This document shows, piece by piece, positions 1 to 9,554 of a DNA stretch of 64,000 nt. The stretch lies in contig BDSI01000023.1 in the NCBI GenBank assembly GCA_003117195.1, positions 1,184,391 through 1,248,390 of the forward strand, given 5' to 3'. This stretch comes from Eudorina sp. 2006-703-Eu-15. Its lineage: Eukaryota > Chlorophyta > Chlorophyceae > Chlamydomonadales > Volvocaceae. The notes under the pieces were generated by a model. It was not told the origin of the DNA. It searched no databases and worked only from the letters and a program-made list of their open reading frames with translations. Both the position numbers and the translations under genes were made by a program. The stretch's first letter is position 1. Every line of letters starts with the position of its first letter.

Positions 1-51
1 TGTATTCCGATTTTGACGCCCCGAACAAGCGCTCAACCTAAGTGGACTGAC

Positions 52-170
52 CTCGGCCTCCCGCAGATACTCGAAAATCGATGAGGCGTAATGGCTGACA
101 GCTTGCGGGTCATCGTGATTGAGGGCGTCGATGTCGATCCACGCCGCCTTCTTCCTCCTGTCGAAGTCGC
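52..170 (-). CDS. A-type-like mitotic cyclin, one internal exon (gene truncated by left window edge)
   Basis: Read on the minus strand, this exon gives 39 full codons. They include 'WIDIDALNHDDPQAV' and 'SIFEYLREAE'. This is the lead-in and first helix of a cyclin N-terminal box, as in plant and animal A-type cyclins (I-DID-N-DPQ...YA..I...LR.AE). Cyclins bind and activate cyclin-dependent kinases in S, G2 and M phase. The exon opens after a TAG acceptor (171-173) in phase 1 and ends at 52 before a GTCAGT donor in phase 0. The rest of the cyclin box would lie left of the window. Upstream exons, including any destruction box, should lie at higher coordinates, but I could not place them with confidence. 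B-type cannot be excluded from 39 residues. Confidence 0.7.
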
Positions 171-3133
171 CTACGGCACATGCCACCCCTTAGATGTGAA
201 CCATGGTCCCTGGACAGCCGGTTGGCGCGCAGCGAGCGTACCTGACTGACGTACGCTGTCGATGATGCGCGGATCTGAGAACGCCCCGTGGGGTATGGAG
301 GGTGGGACAAATCCATGCTGCGCCTTGGGCGCCGGACCGAACGAAGCTTGCTGCTGCCCGCTTACATGCGACAATGCTTTCCGATCAGCCTGCGCGCACC
401 CGTGAGATTGCTTCACTTCAATTTAAACTATTTAGACAGAGAACAAACGCTTGTTGGAGACCTAGGGCAAAGCAGTTTCGGGTCAGCGACAATGTCTCAC
501 CACAGCAGAGGACCGCTGCAAAGCCTGAGCGTTGTTCGTCACGTCCGCAAGCATCGTGCGACCTGTCGATGTCCCCTTGCTGACATCCTGCGATAAAGCT
601 TTGTTGTGTTGGACCGTGTCGGTGCAGCTACAGCAAGCGGCATCCTCCGCACCTGCTGACTTGCTGCGCTGCTCTTGTTAAGATGGCTCAGCAAGAGCTC
701 CTGCGAGTATGTGACTGGTGGGGCCTGGACGCCGTAGGAAGAGGCGCCGCGCGTGTAATGTTGGTTCATGGTCGGTACAGAACTTGGGCGGGAGTAGGCT
801 GCTGCTCAAATTCTGCACCACAAGGGCTTAAGATAGTTGTGTTTAATTGTTTTTCGCCATGGTTCGGTAAGTCAACTATAAAAAGGTCATAGGATTCCTA
901 GTGGACCAGGCCTGACAATCCTTTCGGTTTTGTAAAGTCAGCAAGCAGGTCAATATGAAGCTTATATAAATCAGGAAACAGGCGAGCAGGAAGTCGAATG
1001 CATCAAACGAGGATAGAAGTTGTCTTTTGAACCGACAGCTCTGAGTGTCGTACTTCCCCCTTTTTTCTCCAAACGGCAAACTACCTAGCCTTGGTGTATT
1101 ACAACTATTGCTCATCGTGCCATCTCAGATTAGGGTGACCGTCTGCACCGCACTTGCTTCTGAATGTGTTACGACAACATATAGGTGCTACGCGTTGCGC
1201 AAACGGTAGGCGAATACATCTGCCGTTCTTCGTGTAATAATCAAATCTGTATAAACTACCCAGCATCCAGTAATGTTTGTCGCATTCCTCTGACCTGGCT
1301 GCGACCCAAGTCTTCTGTCGATGGAGCGGTACACAAAGTGACGCACACAACAGGCAGGTACACATCGTGTGATCCATTTATCATAAAGATCGCCATCATC
1401 CCTTCGTCAAGCCCGTTGTAAGCATGCAGTTGACTTGGCTACTTTCGGTCGTTGTGGGTACGCAAGGGAACAGCGCCGCGGCGCGCGATAAATCGCTGCA
1501 CTGGCGGATGAGAGTGAACCGACAGCAATCATGTGCTATAAAACAGCAAACAGAAGGCCCTTCTCCCGGCAAGAGGGCGTCGAATCCTCCTACTTGGTTT
1601 GCAAATACCTCTCAGACTGCTCCCGTATATCAAGGCACTGACTGGCATTACCATACGCGTGTCCACCACCAAAACACAAACAACTTGCCATTTCATTTGG
1701 GTTGTCAGTCATTGGTCACCAGCTGATGCTGCCAGCTATTGAGCTTTTGTGCAACGCGCATGAAGGCGCACGACCAGGGAGGACGAGGAGAATCAGAGCC
1801 GCGCGTCTCCGCCCGAACAATTGAGCATTCCCACGGCCTGCGTTCGAATGGTTCGTGCGAGCGTTCGTGCCCAAGCCGTATGGCATACTTCGTAACTTGA
1901 ATAAAGGAATGAATGCTACAGCAAGCTCCACGTTAAAATCAAATTGGTCATTAAGCCGGTCCTGCGGTGTGCTGTGTAGCCGGTGGCCTAGTTTTCGGTA
2001 TTGCGCTCGGGGATTCCGCTGCGCCGAGGCGTGTCGTTGGTATCGAGGCTCGCCACAATCTCACACACCCCGACACACCCCACAGTTTTCTTTTACACAC
2101 CCCGACATCCCCGCCAGGACAAGTAGGGGTCGGCTTCCTTGAAGCCGGAAAAAGGGCGGGGTTCCCCTACAATCCGTACAGGCTGCTTGCTTCACAACGG
2201 AAACTCTGTTACCGCGCAAGAGTGTGAGAGAGTGAAAGGGTGCCATTGAGGGTGTCGTTCATGCTGAAGGTGGATAGGCGTGCATAGCTTGCTCAAGCAG
2301 GTAGGGTAGCCCCGAAACCAACCTGCAGTACGCGCCGCCAACGGCGGTCACCGCATCTGCATTAGTAGACGCCTCTGCACTACCACATCCGTCTGTCAAG
2401 CAGATATCAAAAAGCAAGCTTGAAGCATTCTTGTTTTGCCGAGAAACTGTAGTTGCTTGGTCCGTCGGCAAGCATGCAGCCCTTCAGTTGCACGCCCGCA
2501 GCAGACGTGAACCTCGAAAGGTTTGCCATAAATAGTTACATAGCAAATATAAGGCGAAAACAGGGTGCGAAAAAGCCGCGGTGAGACCCGGACTTCGGCT
2601 GTCGGAACTGGAGAACTCGTTGGTACTCGGTATGCTATCCCTTTGCATTTTGAAGCTTTGATTCAATACATATTGTTTGAATTGCATTCATTTGACAAGA
2701 CAGAAAGACAAATCTTGATGTCGGCGGCATCTTGATGTTCAAACATCAGAACACTATGGAAGTTCTATTTAGCACGCGCCACCTGCTCCTAATCCAAGTA
2801 TTCAGCATGCGGCACCTGTTGAAATAAACATGAGCGCGAGAGGCGTTGGATGGACGTTGACCTGGGTCCATGGAGACCGCGGAGCTTTACTTTGACCGTT
2901 TGTGCGCAAAGAATTTTTTTCAGCCAAACCAAAGTTACCTTGCAATAGAGGACAATTAATATGACAAACATAGCGAATTAGTTTAGCGGATAATGAACGT
3001 TTTGCCGTTACCGGACACACGGACACACGGACATGGGCAATCCTAGGGGGCAGGGCCCCCCGAACGCGCTTCGCGCTGGGGCCCCGCCCAAAAAGCTTGT
3101 CGAAGTGTCGGGAAACTTGCAGTTGTAATAGTA
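171..3133. other. Gene-poor stretch, probable intron/5' region of the cyclin gene plus intergenic DNA
   Basis: No open frame here shows a family signature or a convincing acceptor-donor pair. Base composition is more AT-balanced than in the large coding genes further right. N-terminal cyclin exons may be hidden here. At about 2040-2110 a short run of repeated CACACCCCGAC-like units is visible; otherwise I see nothing. Confidence 0.4.
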
Positions 3134-3206
3134 GTAACCGTTACAAGGTGGACCCGAGCCCCGACCGGGTGTTCCACTGCGCACCCATCATCCATCACCC
3201 GCGGGG
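3134..3206 (+). repeat. Dispersed repeat family D, copy 1 (left part)
   Basis: This segment matches the reverse complement of 6583-6707 and, more weakly, of 8575-8709. It lacks about 60 bases present in the middle of those copies. The family D sequence resumes at 3610 after an inserted inverted-repeat element. Confidence 0.7.
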
Positions 3207-3609
3207 GCAGGGTGGCTATCTTAATTTTGGGAGTATCTACGGCCAGAGATACACCTGGCTTCGAAACGCTGAAAGTATCTGTCAATGGGGAGATTTCCCC
3301 GGCAGGAAACGGTCCCAAGTATCTACAGAGATGTATACACCCGGGTGCACTAAGGGTTGTGACCACCTACTACGGAAATAGTAGCCCTAAGAAACCCCTG
3401 TTCCAGGCCTCACCCGGTGGGATTCGGCCCTGAGCGAGAGATTCGGACTGACTATCTGACCGCCCGAGTATCTGTCAATGGGGAGAAGTCATGCCCCCGC
3501 TTGGGCATCAAAGTACCTTATGCGTCCTTTTTTCAAGGAGGAAAAGTATCTAACAATTTCCACAATTTCCGGCCGAATATATATTTTTATCTTAAGATAG
3601 CCACCCTGC
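3207..3609. mobile_element. 403-bp non-autonomous TIR element (MITE-like)
   Basis: A 17-bp perfect terminal inverted repeat starts GCAGGGTGGCTATCTTA at 3207-3223. Its reverse complement lies at 3593-3609. The element is flanked by the direct repeat GCGGGG at 3201-3206 and 3610-3615, a plausible 6-bp target-site duplication. The related sequence at 6541-6600, read in reverse, is continuous across the insertion point, which defines an empty site. Inside, the 19-mer GTATCTGTCAATGGGGAGA occurs twice, at 3275-3293 and 3468-3486. No transposase frame is present, so mobilisation would be in trans. Confidence 0.8.
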
Positions 3610-3615
3610 GCGGGG

Positions 3616-4486
3616 GGTTCATGCAGTCATACCGGCCAGCACACCAAATTATTAGCGCGCCAGGATTGCCTCTCCTGGAAACCGCGCCAGAACCGCCGAA
3701 TCACATTGCTGGCAAAGTTCTGATTGCAGTGCAACCAGAGCTTTACAATTCTAACCTGCACTTAGCCATTACGGTGGCTTAAGCAGGCGGGTGTAAGGAA
3801 GACGAAGAAGACTCGACGCAACGCATGCACCTGCGCTGCGGCCCTGTATAAGGAACGAACGCTTTGTGGGGTGGGCGAATACGGTATGGTCGCAGAGGGC
3901 AATGGCAAGGTAACCAGGCCCGATGGCCCGGTGCCGGTGGTTTTGGTTTGAGCCCTCAATCTTGAATACCGGCGGTGGAAACCACTACGACAAGCGTGGT
4001 CCTGCACACGACAGTCCTGCCATTGCAGGCACGGCGGCAGCGACGCCAAACGCCTCTCCTGTCGCCCTGCGCTGAGGCCCCCACCAGCAGCGGCGCTGCG
4101 CGGCGCAGCCGGGACCCGGTGCCGCCCGTCGCAAGGCGGCTCTCTGGCGGCCTGGTGGCTGGGTAGATCGTCGCATGCTGTCAGTGGGAGTGGACGACCC
4201 CCGTGAGCCCCGGCGGGTAACAACATGCTTTCGCGGTGAACCACCTTGTGCGTGCCCTGTCCGCAGTTGCCGACTGCTGTCGGGGCGGCTCCTGCTGGTG
4301 CTGGTGCACTGGCCTCAATGGGGCCCTGCAGCTGAGGATCGAGGTCATAATTGTCCTCGCTCGCACTCCTCCTCCTCCTCCTCCTCCAAGTTGTCATCCC
4401 ATCGGTTAATACCGGTGCTTAGCTCTGTCGGCAGGGCACAGCACAGCACACCGCACAACCGAACGTCCAGTCATGACCCGCTGAAC
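3616..4486. other. Intergenic stretch with no supported gene
   Basis: The first about 30 bases continue family D. Beyond that, both strands carry Arg/Pro/Ala-rich open frames (for example minus strand 3762-4397) typical of GC-rich non-coding DNA. A CTC trinucleotide run lies at about 4368-4389. I could not support an exon. Confidence 0.4.
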
Positions 4487-7191
4487 ATGCCCTCGCAGAA
4501 AGACCGCCGCCCGCCTCCACTGCCGCTCGCTGCCGGACACGCGCCGCCAGCGTGGGACGAAAATGACTTTCTCGTGGAGGACACCGAAGGAGCACGCGCG
4601 CCAGTACAAGTAGCTGACGCACTTTTGCAGGGTGCCATTCAAGTCGTTCGCCTCGATGCATGGGGCCGTCCTGGATGAAGGTCGGGTTGAATATCGTTCC
4701 ATTCGGGAGCTCAATGATGAAAACCAACTTAGCTGGGGGCGAAATCGCCCGCGATCACGTCCGTGCGTTCCGGTACGGACGCACGGGCGGTACGTACAGA
4801 CACGTTTGGTCAAACGGAACTGGAGCTCCCGTCATGCGCCCCCGCGTGTTCATACGGCCTCGCGTGACACATCCCCTCGTCGAATACAAATGTTTTGCCC
4901 CTTCCGGATTCGCGATTTCCTACCCACATCACTAGTCCCAATTCGCAACCCTGGCTACGTCCCTCAGGTTTCGTCTTACTTGGTCTCCGCTCCACCTGTA
5001 GTTGGTGTCGTACAGTGTACAGTGATAGTGATAGCCCGTACCGACCACGTGTTGCGGACCCATGGTCCGCATCAACAGAGCGGCACGGTTGATCTAGAGC
5101 ATGTGGGTCCACTACACGCCTTACACAAGCAGCCAACCAAAGGCACAATACACGTGGGATGTACGGCAGATGTGATTAGGCAACCACCACGGCGGATCGA
5201 GTTTTTCAGGAGGTGCTATGCGGGCAGCTGCACGCTGTGCATATTGCGGCTCGCGGGCTTTGTCACAAGGTCTGTAGGGCAGGGCAATCGCCCACGGGTC
5301 CACCATGAACAGCTAGAACTTACCAGCCGGTAGCACGTCACTGTCCAACATGCCCGTCGTCGCCGCCGCCACCTCCTTGCCCTCCAGGGAACGTCGGTGT
5401 CAACCTCGTGCGGAGATCCGCAAACCCCATTGCCCCATTACCCCGTGGGTATCTGGGTTGGCGGTCGACGACGAGTGCAGGCGCGGCCACGCGCCCGCGC
5501 GCCCTCGTCACATTTTGACCTGCCGCGCGACTTGCCCATGTTGCTCCGGGCCGCCGCTGCAGCCGGCGCCGCCGCTACACCTCCGCCCTCGCCGACGCCG
5601 GTGGTGACGCGGGAGCCGCAGGTGAATATCTGGCTACGCAGCGCATCTAGTAGTAGTACCGTACCGTTACAGTGTGGATAGGCTTCCGGGCCCTGCCTAA
5701 GGTCCAAGGCCCTGTCTAAGGTCCAAGGCCCTGTCTAAGGTCCAAGGCCCTGTCTAAGGTCCAAGGCGGTTGATCCTGCCAACCGACGATGCCACCTCAT
5801 CCATTCTCCCGCACATCTGTAGAGACAGAGGGTCAGGTCAGGTGACGCTACCGCGGTTAGGCGGTGTAAGGTTTTGGGTTCGAGTCCCAGGGTGACCCCC
5901 GACATTGTTCCAGAGCATGAGATTATGGCTAGCTGCTGAGATGTGGACTTGAGAACTTGAGATCAGAGTTGATGGATTGAGATCGCACGCTAGATCGGTG
6001 GCGATTGCTGAACCCTCTGCAGCGCATCTGCCGTCGCCGTCAGCAGCAGCTTGGGGCTCGTCCATTTGCTCCGCGCCTGCGCCGCGCGCCAGCGAGAAGG
6101 TTAGTGCGACTGCCGCTTGATCTAAGGCGACGCTGCCGGATGTTATACCGGGGCGATCATCCGCGGTGCTGCATCCAGTGTCCGCCGAGGTCATCTCTGC
6201 CTGCGCCTCTGAATTCGCATCCACATCCGAAGAGGGCAGCTTGGCGACGAGCCCCTCCTCCGGCCCAAGATTCTTAACCACCAAGGGGCTCGTACAAGGG
6301 CCAATCGCTGCTGTTGGAGGCAAACTGAGCTGCGAGACGGGCCAAGGCGGGCGGACGGGAGCTAAGATGGGTTAGCGCAACAGGGTCAAGACGAGGGCTG
6401 CACTGCAGCGCATTGCTTTACTTGTTATATACTTGCAGAAAAGGCAAAGCTTCATTTATTATCATAAATTTGTCAGACATGAAGTTGCATCATAAAACCT
6501 ATCCCGTACTCGTCTTTTTCGCTGAAAAGCTCGCAGTACATGTGCTGGTAACCTGGTGTAGTGGCCGGTATGGCTGCGTGACCCCCCCGCGGGTGATGGA
6601 GGATGGGTGCGCAGTCCTTGGTAGGGGTTGATGAGACGAGGCACCTACGAGCTATCTGGGCCCGTTGGAACACCCGGTCGGGATACGGGTCCACCTTGTA
6701 ACGGTTGCATTACATTACATTATGTACTGCTAAGATGCGCAGTGACTTGCTCCGCGCAGGAGGCAGGACAGGTCCAGGTGAACAACCGGCTGGACCAGCT
6801 CGCGACCAGCCTGTACAACCTGTCCGTACGCAGCGCACATCAGGTGCTACCCTCTACAGGCGCGGATTGGCCGCTGACGCCTCTCAAGGCCGAGTCGGGG
6901 TGCCACCTGGGCAAAACGCCCGCCGAGGCGGGCTGCACGGCCTTCCCGATGTCCCGCTTGGCCCTGCTGCAGATCACGATGGCGCAGCTGAATGAGCTGG
7001 AGGAGTTTTACGGCACAAGCTTTGGGGGCTCCGGCGCGGACATGTCCGCGCGCATCATCGCGTCCGCCAGTTCATCGGTGTGCAGTGAGGGACTGCATAC
7101 GTGCAGCGAGATCTACTACGTACTGTGGACGGATGAAGGTTACAGCAGTACGGTAGTCGGTTTGCTGCTGATACGCAAAACCTTCCCCTGA
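4487..7191 (+). CDS. Hypothetical three-exon gene (weak model)
   Basis: The proposed start at 4487 (context AACATGC) opens with MPSQKDRRPPP and then WDENDFLVEDTEG. It ends near 4600 at a poor donor. Exon 2 is 5481-5621, after acceptor TGCAG, with 'HFDLPRDLPMLL' and donor GCAG|GTGAAT. Exon 3 starts at 6760 after CGCAG and includes 'VNNRLDQLATSLYNLSVRS' and 'QLNELEEFYGTSF', running to a stop at 7191. The 2/3 junction keeps phase 0, and exon 3 has codon use like real genes here. I do not recognise the family. The amphipathic helical character of exon 3 suggests a subunit of a complex, but that is only inference. Exon 1, its donor and the true 3' end are uncertain; the last 40 residues may be intron read-through. 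Confidence 0.4.
5688..5766. repeat. Tandem 19-bp repeat, about 4 copies
   Basis: Units of GGTCCAAGGCCCTGTCTAA lie at 5701-5719, 5720-5738 and 5739-5757, with a diverged half-unit before and a partial unit after. The array lies in the proposed intron between exons 2 and 3 of the hypothetical gene. Confidence 0.9.
5831..5898 (+). other. tRNA-like remnant (possible tRNA-derived SINE head)
   Basis: A good T-arm is visible: stem TTGGG (5874-5878), loop TTCGAGT, stem CCCAG. GGTGACC follows and pairs 5 of 7 with GGTCAGG at 5831-5837. GGGTTCGAGTCCC is a consensus-like pol III box B. The D and anticodon arms do not fold properly and the length is only about 68 bases, so this is not called a functional tRNA. 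Confidence 0.3.
6583..6707 (-). repeat. Dispersed repeat family D, copy 2 (fullest copy)
   Basis: Read in reverse, it matches 3134-3206 at both ends and has about 60 extra bases in the middle. Its flank at 6541-6600 also matches 3610-3645, so it represents the unoccupied version of the site hit by the inverted-repeat element. Confidence 0.7.
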
Positions 7192-8292
7192 TGAGTGCGT
7201 GTATGTACGCACGGTGCTCAATATACTGGACAGAGCGAGACCCCCTAGCTGTGGATCGTTCCATGCTTATCTTGTTGCGTCCTGAAGGAACCGTGTTGTG
7301 CGTGGCTCCATTGGTTGATGTGCGTGTGCGCGGCCCTTCGTTCCTGGCCTCATTAGACAGGGCATGCCGTCCGCCAACGTTTGCTTGCTTGTGTTACATC
7401 TACCTGGCAGCAGACTGCAAGCGTGTTGCGATGTGTGTGGTCGCCTGCTGTCTACATACATCACGTTGTGGGCGGGCCGCATCGCCAGAATGGCCGTATT
7501 TCGCCGGGTGGCTACAGTGTGTATGTGGGTGGGTAGGTGTTTTGCGTTCTGGATGAGTTGCTGACAGGCAAGCTGGGATTGCGTGCCGCGCGACTGTACC
7601 TGCTTGCACCTGCAACTGGTACCTGCCTGCAACTGCATGTGGATCCGAAAGAGGCTTCACCCATTTTCGCTGCGTGCGTGCTGCAGCAGAGGGCTGCAGC
7701 AGTGTGCACCTCGCTCGTTCGCTTGACGCCATTCCGCTCCGCGTGCACTTCTTAAACACTTCCTTGGCTTGCAGCTTCCCCAACACTGACAGCTCTACGT
7801 TGGGGAAGCGACGTATGGCCGGGTTTTGTCGGAAGGAAGCTGCCTTGTTGTCATTGGGCTACTAAGGGATCTACGCGCCGAAATGATCACATTCACTTGC
7901 TGGGTCACCTCATGCAATCACGCCTTAGGACCCAGGAACCCGTTTGCACCGATCACTCGTGGCGGACACAGGACACAAGCGCCGGTCACAGGAGGAAGAG
8001 GGGCTACTTGAAAGCGCACACGCAGTGCGCAAAGCCCAGACCTCACCAAACCCAGGTCATGTGGGTCAGCACTGAACGGCGAAACAACACCGACGGGCGT
8101 ATCCACATGTATGCATGCCGACACCTGATTGAATGCTCACGCCCTACATTGGAAGACGTACCTTTTGCCTGCCCAGCCAGGGCCCAGCCTGGCCCAGCAA
8201 ACCAACAGCATCTATCTCGCTCGTCCAAACGCAGTTACACGTACGCTGAAGGATGACGCGCACTGGTCTCCCGATCTATCGCAACTGTCGAC

Positions 8293-8546
8293 CCACAGCG
8301 GATGCAAGTGCACACAATGCAAGGTAACACGCGCGCGCGCGTACGGGTGAAGTCTTACACAGTCCTTGGGGACGTCCTTTGGTGCGCTCGTGCGCAGGTG
8401 CTGGCTTGTCCCGCAACTCGAATAATGCAACCGTATATACTCTTGACGTGATGTGGTTGTTCGAATCCTCCATTACCCGTCCCGCCGGTCAAGCGGATAC
8501 GAGGCATCCCAGAAGGTTGGGTTAAGCCGAAGCTGCATCATCACCT
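8293..8546 (+). repeat. Dispersed repeat family E, copy 1
   Basis: About 255 bases align by eye with 9218-9485. Shared blocks include CACAGCGG.TGCAAGTGCA near the start, a CACAGTC..TGGGGACGT block, and a long nearly identical stretch from CTTGACGTGATGTGG through TTCGAATCCTCC to the end. Confidence 0.75.
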
Positions 8547-8574
8547 GATATACGCACTCATGGCGCGTTCGTAA

Positions 8575-8709
8575 CCGCGGGTGCTGCAGGATGCATGGGT
8601 GCGCAGTCCTTCGTGCGTAGGGGAGGTGATGAGGTACCTATGAGCGGTCTGTGCCCGTTGGAACGTTGAAACAACCGTTCGGGACTAAGCGTCCAAGCAA
8701 CTTGTAACA
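8575..8709 (-). repeat. Dispersed repeat family D, copy 3
   Basis: Same orientation as copy 2 and clearly more diverged. The blocks GGGTGCGCAGTCCTT, CCCGTTGGAAC and CTTGTAAC are kept in the same order. Confidence 0.65.
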
Positions 8710-9217
8710 TCGACCCAGGCGTATGCACTAGAACACTGTCGTACTATGTCAGCACACCTGCATACGATGGGCAAAGCTCGCTTCGAAGGCGAAATTCTGG
8801 CAGACAGCCTTCAACCCGCAAACAGGCTGCTTCTCAACAATCTCGCTTAACCACTCACTACCTATGATTCGCCATTGCCGTGAAACAAAAAACAACTGTG
8901 ACATGATCCGCGGTAAGCACACAGCGACAGTCTACAGCGGTGTCCAGATTTCCCACAACGACAACAGGTAAACTTCCAGAACACACCTGCAGCCCCTTGA
9001 AACAGCGGCTCACGCCATCGCGTCGTCGACTCCATGAAATTGGGACCACAGAAGCCAGCAGACCATTGGCCCGGGGGAAGGGTGCTGGATACCACTTCGC
9101 GCTCCCAGACGACAGCCTTCCCGGCCAGCCGCATGTCGTGTTTCGTGATACCGAATCACTTCAGTAGAGTGAAGACGGTCGCAAACGACTGCGCACGAGA
9201 CCGAGCGACAAGCCGTC

Positions 9218-9485
9218 ACCACAGCGGGTGCAAGTGCATACACCTGCCTCGTTCACGACACGCCCACGTATGTACTTGTGAAGTCGTACACAGTCACTGG
9301 GGACGTTCCTTGGTGTGCAAATGCTCACTCAGAAAGCCAACGGCCGTCAGTCAGTCCCGCAACACGAATAATGCTACACTCTTGACGTGATGTGGTTGTT
9401 CGAATCCTCCATTACCCGTCCCGCCGTTCAAGCGGATAGGAGGCAACCCAGAAAGTTGGGTAACGCCGAAGCCGCATCATCGCGC
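9218..9485 (+). repeat. Dispersed repeat family E, copy 2
   Basis: Direct-orientation partner of 8293-8546, offset by about 930 bases. It ends just before the 3' end of the minus-strand FLASH-like gene. Confidence 0.75.
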
Positions 9486-9554
9486 CACCATGCATCTATC
9501 CCAGGTCACGCCGCGCGGCCACCCGTTTCGTAATGCACGCCACCCGCAGCCGCC

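Larger units (their letters stand above)
7192..9554. other. Gene-poor, repeat-bearing stretch
   Basis: No supported coding exon. It contains family D copy 3 and the two family E copies listed separately. The remaining open frames are Cys/Arg-rich and lack splice context. Confidence 0.5.

Noticed and set aside
5838..6323. 161-residue minus-strand frame with balanced acidic composition
   Set aside because: No recognisable motif and no splice context. It spans the tRNA-like remnant and lies within the proposed intron of the plus-strand gene; kept as non-coding.
8457..8491. Possible tRNA from the TTCGAATCC motif (also at 9393-9426)
   Set aside because: No pairing T-stem or acceptor stem around it; it is part of the dispersed family E repeat.
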